Numbered from the stretch's first letter, positions 10,015-19,939 are shown. The stretch is DNA of 64,000 nt from Prorocentrum cordatum (GCA_963575745.1 CAUYUJ010005647.1:430932-494931), one strand, 5' to 3'. Numbers and translations are program-made. Notes: a model not told the origin generated them from the sequence alone.

Positions 10015-10625
10015 CATTGCTTCGCTTTGCTTTGCATTGCTTTGGATTGTTTGGCATTGCGCTGCATTGCACTGGTTCGCATTGATGTGCATTGATTTGC
10101 GTTGCTATGCCATGCTTGGCATTGGTTTGCATTGCTTTGCATTGCGTTGTGTTGCCACTGCGTTGCATTGGTTTGCACTACGTTGCATTGTTCTGCATTG
10201 CGTCGCATTGCTTCACATTGCTTTGCAGTGTCTTGCATAGGTTTGCATTGGTTTGCATTGCTGTGCACTGTTGTGCTTCGCTTGGCTTTGCTGTGCATTG
10301 CTTGTCATTGCGTCACACCGCATGATGTTGTTTTGCATTGCACTGCGTTTCCGTTATGTGCATGTCGTTGCATTGATTTGTATGGTGTTGCATGGCATGC
10401 CATTGTGTCGCATTGCCCTGTATTGCGTTGCAGTGCTTTGCATAATGTTTGCGTTGCGTTGTATTGACGTACAGTGCGTTGCACTGCTATTCATTGCGTT
10501 GCATTTCTACGCAGTGTGATGCAATGCGTTGCATTGCTTTGCATTGCTACGCAATGCTTTGTATGGCCTTGCATTTCTGTGCATTGTGTTCCCTTTATTT
10601 GCATTGCGTTGCATCGCCTGGTCTT
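10015..10625. repeat. Minisatellite of TTGCATTGCG-type units (about 600 bp)
   Basis: Dozens of imperfect 10-11-bp units such as GCATTGCTTT and GCATTGCGTT. Cys/Leu/His-rich open frames on the plus strand and Gln/Asn/Met-rich ones on the minus strand are repeat translation. Confidence 0.9.
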
Positions 10626-11458
10626 GATTGACACCGCATCGATTGCGCCATATGGATCCCGCCACCTGGATTGCACCACATTCATTGCACCACCTAGAAT
10701 TGCACCGCAGCGACTGCAAGACATCATTGTCTGGGTCCACGCTGGCTACCGTATTACGCTTCTTCGACATGCATTTCTGCTTTGACATGCTCGCCCCCTC
10801 TCCTTCTCCTCCCCGCCCCCCCCCCTCTCCTCCTACCCCTCATCCTCCTCGTGCTTCCCAATCCTCCTCACTTATCCCACTCCTGCTCCGCCGCCACCTC
10901 CTCCTCCTTGTCCTCGGCCAGCGGCTGCTAGGCGAGGAGGAGACGGAGGAGGTTCGAAGAGGCTTCTGCAATGTTTAGCCTCTGTAGTTCAGGTTCGAGC
11001 CCCTGGACCGTCGAAATCTGCCAGGGATGAAAAGCGGTTGGCGTGGACCCTGGGAGGGATCCACGGACCGATGTTGAGTGAGTTTGGGTCTCGAGAGGAG
11101 AAGCAGGAGATCCTTACTCCAATGTCTTGAAGATCACGGCGGCGGTTTTTCATAAGCTCCGTCCTCTGGGGGGGGGCCAGTCCTGGGCTCCGAGGCCATC
11201 AAAACACGCTATCCAGAACGAAGGCGCGGTCCCCAGCAAGGGGCTAAGAGACTTACAGAACACTGCGTTGAGCAGACACACGATTTCGGAGGTCTGGGGA
11301 GGACGTCCGTGGAGGAGGAAGAAGAGGAGCAGATAGAGGAGGAGGCGGAGGAGGAGGAAGGACGGGTCATGAGGCGGAGAAGGAAGCGAAAGACGGTGGG
11401 CAGCGCATGTTGCGATCTTGTTTCGATCAGCAGCGACCGAAGGGAGGAGGATTGGGGG
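10626..11458. other. Unassigned sequence upstream of the DTW gene
   Basis: Includes a CT-rich stretch (10,790-10,920). A plus-strand frame open from 11,249 to a stop at 11,459-11,461 has a Glu-rich and then Arg/Lys-rich sequence. This could be an exon end or low-complexity translation. No promoter motif was recognised. Confidence 0.4.
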
Positions 11459-11479
11459 CCGTAGCAGTCGTGGCCCAGG
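11459..11479 (+). other. Possible relic spliced-leader sequence upstream of the DTW gene
   Basis: These 21 bases begin CCGTAGC and contain TGGC near the end. They match the last 21 bases of the dinoflagellate trans-spliced leader (known sequence family) at 15 positions by hand count. The site is 71 bases before the chosen ATG at 11,551. A relic leader in genomic DNA would mean the gene is a retroposed copy of a mature mRNA. About one match this good is expected by chance in the whole window, so position rather than score is the main support. Confidence 0.35.
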
Positions 11480-11550
11480 GAGCCCGCTGTAATTGCGAGC
11501 TGAACGAGCTGCACTGTACTGCAGGATCCGTTACAGGCAATCGATGCCTC

Positions 11551-12747
11551 ATGGATGATGATGCCGTTCGTTTTGCTGAGGCTGCCGCCATTGAGGAGTT
11601 CATCATTACTGAAGTCCAGGAGGACACTGACGATGAGCCTAGCTGTGGAGGGCGCCTGGAGTGTGATGTATGTTGCCGTCCGCAGAGCGTGTGTCTTTGT
11701 CCGTTGCTTCCTGCGGATGCACCATTCACCATAAGTACCCGGGTCGTAATTCTGCAGCACCCAAAGGAAGCGCGGCGCGCATGCGGCACGGTGCCACTGC
11801 TTCAGCTGTGTATCAAGAATTTGCCCGTGATCGTTGATTGCCGCATGGCGTCGCCTGAAGAATGCCCAGAACTTCGTGATCCCCTTGGCGTTGGCGTTGT
11901 TTCTGGTGATCCCAACGATTGCAGCCACAGCCCGCCTGGAGGCCACCGATGTGTGTTGGTCTGCCCAGGAAGAGGTGCCGTACCACTGGCGCGGCTTAGA
12001 GAGGATCTTGACACGCGGCCTCTAACACTAATCTTCGTGGATGGGAGGTGGTCGCAAGTGCAAATGATGCTCGACCGTTCGCCTTGGCTCAGGCAGCTTC
12101 CGCGCGCGATCCTGGCCCCATCGAGACCAAGTGCCTACGCCTTCCGGAAGGAGCCTAGCCCCTCTTGCGTGTCCACGCTAGAAGCAGTGGCCGAGACTCT
12201 GGAGGTGTTGGAGGGCGAGCGGTCGCATGGTGTCGTGACGTGCCTACGCAGTGTATTTTCGGGGATGGTTGCAACGCAGTGCAGCTTCATGCCAGTGCAG
12301 CGTGATAAGAACGCCATGCCGTCGGTTGCAGCTGACGGTGACCTCCGGGGTCACGACCGCAGCGTCGATGTTGCCATGGCGCCTCTGGCCCAGTGTGGAT
12401 ACCGTTCAGTTACTGAAGAGGACGACGGAAAGCCTCTGTGCCTGTGTCGCTGGACGAATCGAAGGGCTGGAGGTGCCCGACGCGTCGTTGTGGAGAAGTT
12501 GTTTGGCATCTGCGCTGTCGCAGATGCGTTGGCTACCGGCAAGGCGATTGCAGCCGAGAGGCCGCGTGGCAGGCGCCCTTGGGTCACCAGTGTCGACCGA
12601 GTACCAGCGGATGCCTTGTGGGAGGCAGAGCCTGGTGATGCCCCAATGGAACGCCAGGGTGGGGATCAGGAAGGAGACCAGGCCGTCTGCAATTCTGAGA
12701 GCGATGGTGCAAACGTGGACACGTTCGCTCGGCATCGCGAGGGCTAA
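11551..12747 (+). CDS. DTW-domain tRNA-uridine aminocarboxypropyltransferase-like protein
   Basis: Intact single-exon frame of 398 residues from the ATG at 11,551; the frame is also open to an earlier ATG at 11,407. Family hallmarks, numbered from 11,551: a Cys cluster C38-x2-C41-x-R-P...C48-L-C50; LQHP around residue 70; the signature D164-G-R-W167; and STLE at 208-211. The family (TapT, DTWD1/DTWD2) transfers the aminocarboxypropyl group of S-adenosylmethionine to uridine in tRNA, forming acp3U. The signature is normally D-x-T-W, and here Thr is replaced by Arg (AGG, 12,046-12,048). About 15 extra residues lie before VLVCPG. The C-terminal ~130 residues are not recognised. The start at 11,551 is preferred because the sequence before it is unlike the family and a possible relic spliced leader lies 71 bases upstream. 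Confidence 0.85.
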   Translation: MDDDAVRFAEAAAIEEFIITEVQEDTDDEPSCGGRLECDVCCRPQSVCLCPLLPADAPFTISTRVVILQHPKEARRACGTVPLLQLCIKNLPVIVDCRMASPEECPELRDPLGVGVVSGDPNDCSHSPPGGHRCVLVCPGRGAVPLARLREDLDTRPLTLIFVDGRWSQVQMMLDRSPWLRQLPRAILAPSRPSAYAFRKEPSPSCVSTLEAVAETLEVLEGERSHGVVTCLRSVFSGMVATQCSFMPVQRDKNAMPSVAADGDLRGHDRSVDVAMAPLAQCGYRSVTEEDDGKPLCLCRWTNRRAGGARRVVVEKLFGICAVADALATGKAIAAERPRGRRPWVTSVDRVPADALWEAEPGDAPMERQGGDQEGDQAVCNSESDGANVDTFARHREG

Positions 12748-13379
12748 ACGAACAATACCCCACGACGTACCCAACCCAGATGCAGCAAGTGGTCAGAGCA
12801 TTGGGCCAAATTGTCGCGGATGATAGCCTGACAAGCACAGCGGTGCAATGTGAAAATTGCATAGGAAAATCCGCGCGTTGCACAACGGACAGGACAAGGT
12901 ATCTGAGCGAGGCATTACCAGAGGCTACAAGGGGGCTCCTGGTTCAAGTCGACCATCTTTCTGTCTAAAACAGGAAAGAATCCCTCCCTAAAAGTTGGAC
13001 CAGGTTTGATTAACCAACTTGCCAGAAAGCTTGGCCCAGTTTCTTGAACACAATCGCTTCTCCAGCGTTAACAGCAGACATTTGCCCAGGATTATTTGAA
13101 GACGCCTCCGGGAATCTGGCTCAGATTTCTTTAATGAGAGTTTGTTTGATCATGTGTTTGGTCGCTTGGCATGAAACAGGGAGGATGGAAAGACAACGAC
13201 GACCACAAGCGGGAATGAGAGCATACAAAGATAAAACTATTGAAGAGAATAGAGGAAGCCTTGGGAGTGGGAGTCGCGAGAAGGGAGACGGGAACCTGGA
13301 GGAGAAGGGAGGGACGACAGAGAGAATGGAGGGAGGCAGGAGGACAGGAGGAAGGACGAGGACGGAGGGCGAGGTCTAA
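12748..13379. other. Downstream of the DTW gene, no gene seen
   Basis: Probable 3' flank. No polyadenylation signal was recognised. 13,170-13,380 is purine-rich (GGAG/GAGA). Confidence 0.5.
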
Positions 13380-13475
13380 CGTGAGACCCAGTGGTGTACC
13401 CATTCCGCTGGACCTCGCCGCAGCATACGAAAGTGACGATAGTTTCACAGCTCGCAGCCCCAGGGGACGGGGACG
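13380..13475 (+). repeat. Single copy of the ACTCCGCTGG/GTGGCGACAG repeat
   Basis: Contains GTGGTGTACCCATTCCGCTGG, AAAGTGACGATAGTTTCACA and GCAGCCCCAGGGGACGG. This is the same unit as the arrays at 14,640-15,055 and 17,795-17,995. Confidence 0.7.
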
Positions 13476-13589
13476 GCGAGGTGACGGAAAGAGCGAGGTA
13501 CGAGTGACGATGTTCTAGGTGGGGCGAAGTCCTGTAGGGAGGGCTCCAGGGGAGGGGCGCAGCGCACAGAATTTGGTCTGACACGCCCT

Positions 13590-14135
13590 GGGAAGGGGGG
13601 GGGCAAGACGGCCCACGAGGCGCCCAAGACGGCCTCCGATACCCCCAAGACGGCCCAAGATACCCGAAGCCGGCTGCGAGGCGGCCCAAGAGCGCCCTAG
13701 GAATGCCTAAGACCCCGCAAGAGTTTTCCAAGACGGCCTACGATGAACTCAAGACGGTCGAGGAGGGCCTCAAGACTGCCCAAGAGCCCCCCCAGAGGGC
13801 CCCAGGAGCCTAATAACATTGATTGTCTTGAGGCTTTTAAAAGTTCTGAGGGTTCTCGCATTTTCGGGCTACCGACTGTCCAGGACAGCCCAAGAGGCCC
13901 CAACGATCGCCCCAAGGCGGCCCAAGAGGCCCCCGAGAGAGCCCAAAGACGGCCCAAGAGGCCCCCAAGACCCAAGAAGACCGAAGAGAACCCCTGAAGG
14001 GCCCCAAGACAGGCCAAGTCGCCCAAGACGGCCCAAGAGGTCCCAAGAACGGCCCAAGAGAGCCCCAAGACCTTCAAAAGAACCCCCAGGGGACCCCCCT
14101 CCCCCAGACGGCCCAATGACGGACGCAGCTTTGAC
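13590..14135. repeat. Degenerate GGCCCAAGA minisatellite
   Basis: Units like GGCCCAAGAGGCCCCCAAGAC and GACGGCCCAAG. This is the complement of the GGGCC/CTTGG arrays elsewhere. Confidence 0.85.
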
Positions 14136-14199
14136 GCCAAGGTTCCCAAGAGTACCAGGTGAGCGGAAAGCCCGTTGCACACGAGTCAGTGACGTGACC

Positions 14200-14580
14200 A
14201 GTTGTAAGTTGCCAACGGTCCCAAGAGCGAGTTTTGGGCATGAAAGTTTCGAATGGTTAGGCTGTCAAGAGCGAACGGTGACGTAAACAGCTCTCAACGC
14301 CAAGGCTCCCAAGAGCCAACGGCTACGTAAACAGCCTTGAACTCTTGGGCTCCCAAGAGCGAGCGGTGGCGTAAACAGCTCTTCACGCCAAGGCTCCCAA
14401 GAGCGAATGGTGACGCATCAAGCTGTGAACGCCAAAGCTCCCGAGGGTGAACGACGACGTGACCAGCAACGCCAAGGCTCCCATGAGCGAACGGTTATGT
14501 ACACAACTCTTCAAACCAACGTTCCCAAGAGCGATCGTGATGTGAAAAAGCTCTTAACTCCAAGACCCCCAAGAGCGAGT
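14200..14580. repeat. Minisatellite, 46-50-bp unit (GGCTCCCAAGAGCGAACGG)
   Basis: Seven or eight copies reading GCCAAGGCTCCCAAGAGCGA, then ACGGTGACGTAAACAGCTCT, with scattered changes. Confidence 0.8.
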
Positions 14581-14639
14581 AGTGCCATGAGCCTTCTCAG
14601 GCAAGTTCCTCAAGCGCTCTGTCCATTCCCGTGCAGGTC

Positions 14640-15055
14640 CAAGTCTAGTCTGAGTCCGAGTGGTGTGCCCACTCCGCTGGGCCTCCCTGCTCACGAAAGT
14701 GGCGACAGCTTCGCGGCTCGAAGCCCCAGGGGACGGCGAGATCGAATCTGAGCCCCAGTGGTGTACCCACTCCGCTGGGCATCCCCGCAGCACAATAAAG
14801 TGGCGACAGTCTCGCAGCTCGCAGCCCACGATAATCTCACAGTTCGCAGCCTCCAGGTGACCACGAGGTCTGATTTGAGTCCGAGTGGTATGCCCACTCC
14901 GCTGGGCCTCCCCGCAGCTCACAAAGGTGGCGACAGATTCGCGGCTCGCAGACCCCAGGGAAGGCATCCCCGCAGCACACAAAAGTGGCGACAGTGTCGA
15001 GGTTCGCAGCCCTCAGGAAGGCCAGGTAGAAGTTCTGACTCGCGTAGCATCGACA
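14640..15055 (+). repeat. Tandem repeat of ~100-120 bp (GCCCACTCCGCTGGGCCTCC / GTGGCGACAG)
   Basis: About four copies with GAGTGGTATGCCCACTCCGC, CCCGCAGC, AAAGTGGCGACAG and TTCGCGGCTCGCAGCCCC. Spacing varies. Confidence 0.8.
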
Positions 15056-15542
15056 GTTGCGCAGTTAGGAAGAGTGGCGACAGTTGCGCAGGAGGAGGCA
15101 GAAGGAGGGACGCGCGAATGAGAGGCGGCAGGCGGGAGCAAGGAGTAGATCACAGCAGCACTCTGTCCGACACGAGAACCCGACGCAGGAGGGTTGGGAC
15201 AAGTGATAACAGCGCGTGGACCCCAGGCAGCGACATTAAAAGCAAGGTCGTGCGGACACGTCTTGAGTAAACTTAGGGAAGCCAATTGTGAACCCAATCT
15301 CGAAAGTTCAACATGATGATGCCACCCCCCATTCTGTTTCAATGCACCACAATTCGAGCACCATATGTTGTTCCATCTTCGACGCTGATTCTGGCTGAAA
15401 CTAGACAATACACATCAACGATCACCTCACTTGTACTTTTCGGGGAGGCGGGCGCTCACGCGGATCCATTCCTTCCAAGCCGCACGCGTTGGCAGGCTTC
15501 GGGGGCCAGCAAATGTCGCAGTGTTCATGTTGTTTTGTTTGA
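15056..15542. other. Upstream flank of the nine-repeat gene
   Basis: No repeat and no confident gene. The downstream gene's frame stays open back to an ATG at 15,313, but this part has no recognisable repeat and is treated as non-coding. Confidence 0.4.
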
Positions 15543-15563
15543 CCGTCGCAAGTCTGGCTCAAG
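15543..15563 (+). other. Possible relic spliced-leader sequence upstream of the nine-repeat gene
   Basis: These 21 bases begin CCGTCGC and end TGGCTCAAG. By hand count they match the last 21 bases of the dinoflagellate spliced leader at 17 positions, including nine in a row at the 3' end. The preceding A fits the D (A/G/T) first base. The next codon but one base is an in-frame ATG (15,565). A genomic copy of the leader directly before an intronless gene is the known mark of recycled (retroposed) cDNA in dinoflagellates. Confidence 0.55.
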
Positions 15564-15564
15564 G

Positions 15565-16860
15565 ATGGCAACGTGCCCCCAGTATGTTTCATATAGTTTG
15601 GGTGAGAGCAGAGCATGTCACAAATTAATAGTACTGTGTATGTTGTTTTCACGGTCATCGCTTTCCACGATGTCCGAAGACAGTGACGATGATACTTGCA
15701 CAATGGATGTCAGTAGCGAGTCGAAGTGTTCCAGCAGAGTTGCTGATGACGGGGGTCCCGGACACACACATATTTACAGCACGCAGTATGCTTTCATGAT
15801 GTTGAACAAGCGAAGTGGGAGGGCTGCTTGCTGGGGTGACCGGCATTTTGGCGGCGAGTGTGTTGCCATGGATTTTTCGGGCGTGACTGACGTGTACAGC
15901 AACGCATTAGCCTTCGTAGCGTTGGACAAAAGTACGGCGAGAGCGCGCTGTTGGGGAGATCAAAACTATGGAGGGAACTGTGGCAACATTAGTTTCGCAG
16001 GGGTCACAAGCGTCTATAGCACTTTGCTTGCTTTCATGGCTTTGAGGACTGGCACTGGTCGAGCAACATGCTGGGGTGGTAAAGCCTACGGCGGAGAATG
16101 TAGCGATCTTGACTTTTCTGGAACTACGGATGTGTTCAGCACTGGTGAGGCTTTTATTGCTTTCAACCGAGCCGAGGGGACTGCGCAGTGCTGGGGCGGA
16201 GTTGATGGTGGTGGCGATTGCACTGGCCTTAACTTCTCCGGAATCACAAACATATACAGCAATGCAAAAGCGTTCGTTGCACTGAACAAGTTTGCTGGCA
16301 CTGCATTCTGCTGGGGTCGCAAATCAGCAGGTGGTGACTGCAGGAACGTGAATTTTGCGGGCGTCACTCACGTACAGAGCACTCTTTTGGCCTTCATGGG
16401 CCTGAGCCAGGGCGCTGGCAGCGTTGTATGTTGGGGTGACCCCGAGTACGGAGGTGACTGCACAAAAGATGATCGTGTCCCTCGGAATGGCATCTCCGAT
16501 GTATACAGCACTACGAGTGCTTTTTTGATGTTGAGCCGGGCCACTGGAAGCGTCCAGTGCATAGGTCCTCATGATGCCGGTGGGGGGTGCGGGGGCAGTA
16601 TGGCAATCGACGGGGTCACGGGCGTCTTTGCCACAAACAGTGCGTTTCTGGTTTTGGATAACGCTACGGGTGAAGCGAGGTGTTGGGGTAATACGTATTT
16701 CGGCGGGGATTGTTCTGGCATTGATTTTTCAGGATCTCCTCGTGTGTACAGCACCCTTCTTGCTTTTGTCGCGCTAAGTCAGGCTACTGGGGAGATTCAA
16801 TGCTGGGGTGACCTGGACTATGGTGGGAGGTGCCCTGATGAGGCAAGTCTCCATGTCTGA
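15565..16860 (+). CDS. Nine-repeat CWG/GGxC protein, probable beta-propeller-like
   Basis: Intact intronless frame, 431 residues from the ATG at 15,565; a second in-frame ATG is at 15,670. Residues ~17-31 include a hydrophobic stretch (KLIVLCMLF) that could be a weak signal peptide. An acidic Ser/Asp-rich linker follows. From residue 70 to the end there are nine repeats of ~40 residues, with consensus (V/I)YSTxxAFxALxxxxG, then xxxCWGDxxxGGxC, then about six residues and F(S/A)GVT. Most repeats hold two Cys seven to nine residues apart, which could pair if the protein is exported. Repeat 7 has CIG in place of CWG. Similar YST..AFxAL..WG..GG repeats are abundant in dinoflagellate proteomes and resemble RCC1-type blades, so a propeller or solenoid is plausible. 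Ligand unknown. The last repeat is cut short by the TGA at 16,858. Confidence 0.8.
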   Translation: MATCPQYVSYSLGESRACHKLIVLCMLFSRSSLSTMSEDSDDDTCTMDVSSESKCSSRVADDGGPGHTHIYSTQYAFMMLNKRSGRAACWGDRHFGGECVAMDFSGVTDVYSNALAFVALDKSTARARCWGDQNYGGNCGNISFAGVTSVYSTLLAFMALRTGTGRATCWGGKAYGGECSDLDFSGTTDVFSTGEAFIAFNRAEGTAQCWGGVDGGGDCTGLNFSGITNIYSNAKAFVALNKFAGTAFCWGRKSAGGDCRNVNFAGVTHVQSTLLAFMGLSQGAGSVVCWGDPEYGGDCTKDDRVPRNGISDVYSTTSAFLMLSRATGSVQCIGPHDAGGGCGGSMAIDGVTGVFATNSAFLVLDNATGEARCWGNTYFGGDCSGIDFSGSPRVYSTLLAFVALSQATGEIQCWGDLDYGGRCPDEASLHV

Positions 16861-17794
16861 CAAACTCGGGCGTTGCTGACAGGTGATTGTAGCGGCATCG
16901 CAGGTTCTGACAAACAGCAGGTTATGTTGGCGTGGGCGGTCATTGCTACGATGTTGGGCCTTGCTGAGATGTGATTGTAGCGACATCGCTACTGCTTGCA
17001 AACAACCTGGTCTTTGAGTTTGGGTAGCCAATGCTGCGATTAGCTGGTTCACCCTGCACCGCCCAGAATCACGCTCAAGCGACTCAGCACATGGACAAAA
17101 AGCCTTATATCTAGTTTCCAGCATCCCGATGGCATCCCCGAGAACGCATGGCATCCTGAACCAGTTTCGCGAGCGTAGTGGGGACATTCCACAACTCACC
17201 CAGGCACTGGCACCATAGGTGGCCCATGTATGGTGCGCGGACAGTGGGACGATTGACTGGCTGATATAATACTGGCCCGAATCAGACGCACGTGAGAAGA
17301 CGAATAGCAGTATTCCACGAATCGGCGAATGGACGAGGTGGTAGTTTCCGAGTAGATGTTCAGAGCTTCCACCGAGGCCGCCGCGGCGGGTATACCCGCG
17401 TTGGGCGTTCGTTGCGTTGCCTTGCGCTGCGCTGTTGGAGAATAAATTTGTTCTTGTCTCTACGCTCCTCCTCCGTTTTCTGGGGCGGGGGGGGGCGCGC
17501 GGAGGCGATCAAGAGGGCCCCAAGAGTCGATGCCATGAAACTAGGGTGGGAATGCCAGCAACGCACCGCACGAGCCTTGCAGAGACAGTGGGAGAACAAG
17601 TTGCCGATTGCTTGCACAGTGGAAACCCATGCTAAGAAACACCCTGTTTGCCTCCAGGGTGCCTTGGGTTGCTTGGGCTTCGATGGTTGTTGCGATGGAA
17701 AGCGTGGCGCTCCCACGCCAAACATCAGTGGGCGCCCTGGGGTCTCAGGGTTGGGTTTCTTGTGAAAGGTTTCTTGTGGTCGGGCCCCTACTTT
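16861..17794. other. No gene assigned
   Basis: 3' flank of the nine-repeat gene, with a short direct repeat TGATTGTAGCGRCATCGC near 16,882 and 16,973. A plus-strand frame at 17,530-17,765 is possible but unsupported. Confidence 0.45.
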
Positions 17795-17995
17795 AGCACG
17801 TCGCTCCGCTGGACCCCCCAGCGGCCCTCGAAAGTGGCGACAGTTTCGCAGATCGCAGCCCCGTAGGGATGGCGACGTCTAGTCTGGATCTGCGTAGCAC
17901 GTCACTCCGCTGGACCCCCCAGCAGCTTTCGAAAATGGCGACAATTTCGCAGATCGCAGCCCCGCAGGGATCGCGATGTCTAATCTGAATCTGCG
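17795..17995 (+). repeat. Two copies of the CACTCCGCTGGACCCCCCAGC repeat, ~111-bp spacing
   Basis: Copies begin near 17,800 and 17,905, with GTGGCGACAGTTTCGCAGATC and GCAGCCCCGTAGGGAT. It is related to the array at 14,640-15,055 and abuts the B element that starts near 18,000. Confidence 0.8.
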
Positions 17996-17999
17996 TAGC

Positions 18000-19071
18000 A
18001 CGCATGCGAACGCAGCCATTGGGGCCGTCGGTGCAGCTCCCGATGGGGCCGCGGAACGTGCGAGGGGCGTGCGAACATGTGCGCGGTGGGCGCATGCGAA
18101 CGCAGCCACTGGGTCCATCGGTGAAGCTCCCTTTGGGGCCGCGAAACGTGTGAAGGGCGTGCCGAAATAGGAGCGGCGGACGCATGCGAACGCTGCCAGT
18201 GGAGCCGTCGGTGGAGCTCCCTATGGGGCCACGAAACGTTCGAGGGTGTGCCTCGTGGGTGCGGTGCGCGCGTGCGAACGCAGCCCCTGGCCCCTTCGGT
18301 GGGGCTCCCAATGGGGCCACGAAGCGTGTGCGAGATGCGCCAAAATGGGTGCGGTTGGCGCATGCGAGCGCAGCCATTGCAGCCGCCGGTGGAGCTCCCT
18401 ATGGGCCACGAAACGTGTGCGGGGCGTGCCACAAGTTGACTCGGTGGGCGCATGCGAACGCAGCCATTTGGGCCGTCGGTGGAGCTCCCTATAGGGCCAC
18501 GAAACGTGTGAGCGGTGTGCCGAAATAGGTGCGGCGGGCGCATGCGAACGCAGCCATTGGGTCCGTCGCTGGAGCTCCCAATGGGGCGGCGAAACGTGTG
18601 ATGATGTGCCAAAATGGGAGCGGCGGGCGCATTCGAACGCAGCCATTGTGGCCGTCGGTGGAGCTCCCAGTGGGGCCACGAAACGTGTGACGGGTGTACA
18701 GACATGGGTGCGGTGGGCGCATGCGAACGCAGCCATTGGAGCCTTCGGTGTAGTTTCCTATGGGGCCACGAAGCGTTCAAGGGGTGTGCCGAAATGGGCG
18801 CGGTGGGCGCATGCGAACGCAGCCACTGGGGCGTTCGGTGGAGCTGCCAATGGGGCCACGGAACGTGTGAGGGGTGTGCCGACATGGGTGCAGTGGGCCC
18901 ATGCGACGCAGCCATTCGGGCCTTCGTGGAGCTTCCGATGGGACCACGAAACGTGTGAGGGGTGTGCCAAAGTAAGGTCGGAGGTGAGGAGGGGGGAGGA
19001 GGAGGAGGGGGAGGAGTGAGACGCGGGGCGCTGCCTCTTCAAAACGAGGACCCAACACCACAGGACAGTTG
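18000..19071 (+). mobile_element. B element 2 (forward, cap 1 missing)
   Basis: About eleven units of 88-90 bp (GCATGCGAACGCAGCCATTG, GGTGGAGCTCCC, GGGGCCACGAAACGTGTGAG) run to 18,965. A GGAGGA purine tract and cap 2 at 19,017-19,071 (CTGCCTCTTCAAAACGAGG, ACCCAACACCACAGGAC) follow. The left end passes into a different repeat, so cap 1 has been lost or replaced. Confidence 0.7.
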
Positions 19072-19147
19072 GCAATTAGTATGTAAACTAATCCTGTCAA
19101 TACGAAAGCAACGAGTACGAGAAGCAAAACGAATATGATCACTCGCC

Positions 19148-19438
19148 ATGATATTCATACGAACGATATTGGTACTATATGAGACCACGGGAGGACACGG
19201 GAGACCATGGGTGGCCAAGGCGCCCGACCGATTCCAGACCCGGCGACCCGTTTCACTCGACTTCCCGGAAGAATTAGTGCGGAGTTTGGAGTCTGAATGT
19301 TTAAATCGTTGCTCGGAAAGATGTCGAACGATTTTCAGAGACCGATTCTCCACCTACCACCGCGCACATTCAATTCAAACCGTATTCAGCGGTTGCACGG
19401 ATGCGGTTATGTTCGATATAGATGTTTGTATGAAGTGA
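19148..19438 (+). CDS. Short unrecognised open frame (96 aa)
   Basis: ATG-started frame in one of the few non-repetitive, less GC-rich stretches, just right of B element 2. It reads PEELVRSLESECLNRCSERC followed by a mixed sequence, with four Cys and balanced composition. A competing minus-strand frame covers the same bases. No family recognised. Confidence 0.2.
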   Translation: MIFIRTILVLYETTGGHGRPWVAKAPDRFQTRRPVSLDFPEELVRSLESECLNRCSERCRTIFRDRFSTYHRAHSIQTVFSGCTDAVMFDIDVCMK

Positions 19439-19814
19439 TCTTTGTTTATTTCAGTCATGAGAGCTAAGGAATGCTGTTGTTACATGATGCGCATCTCGCT
19501 TGAGGATTTCTTCTGCGCTACGATGCCAAACCTCAAGGTGTGCAGCTGTAAGACGGACGGGGGCGGCTCCTTCTTCAAACCCAGTGGCAATACATTTCTT
19601 TGGGAGCTTATCATCAGGGGATTTGGGACGAGCGGGTGTGTCGAGCATCGTTGATATATCTTCGTTGGTGTGTGAAGATCTTCCTCCTCGGCCTCCTCGT
19701 CCTGATATTCCTTCCCTCCTCTCCTCCCTCCTCTGCCCCCTCTCGCGCGCGCGCCCCAGAGGGGCAGGCAGGCAGGGGAAGAAGCCTGAGAGAAGGGTTG
19801 GTTGGCTGGGGAGT

Positions 19815-19894
19815 GATGATGAGTATGATTGGTCGTCATCATCATCACCACCACCATCATCATCAGCATCATCATCATCCTTCTCATCATTAGC

Positions 19895-19939
<45 letters not shown>

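Noticed and set aside
10945-11010. A tRNA-like T-arm (CAGGTTCGAGCCCCTG) near 10,991
   Set aside because: Only the T-arm and B-box-like GGTTCGAGCC are present; no matching acceptor stem, D-arm or anticodon arm could be folded upstream.
11407-11550. An N-terminal extension of the DTW protein from the ATG at 11,407
   Set aside because: The 48 extra residues include translation of the leader-like segment and do not resemble the family, but they cannot be fully excluded.
15313-15564. Use of the ATG at 15,313 for the nine-repeat protein (515 aa)
   Set aside because: The extra 84 residues lack repeats and run through the relic spliced leader, which would be 5' untranslated sequence; a start at 15,565 or 15,670 is more likely.
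15527-15625. A second frame with a signal-peptide-like start (MLFCLTVASLAQG) upstream of the nine-repeat gene
   Set aside because: It overlaps the spliced-leader-like bases in another frame and stops before the gene. It would need an unproven intron (GTGAGAG near 15,601) to join the repeats.
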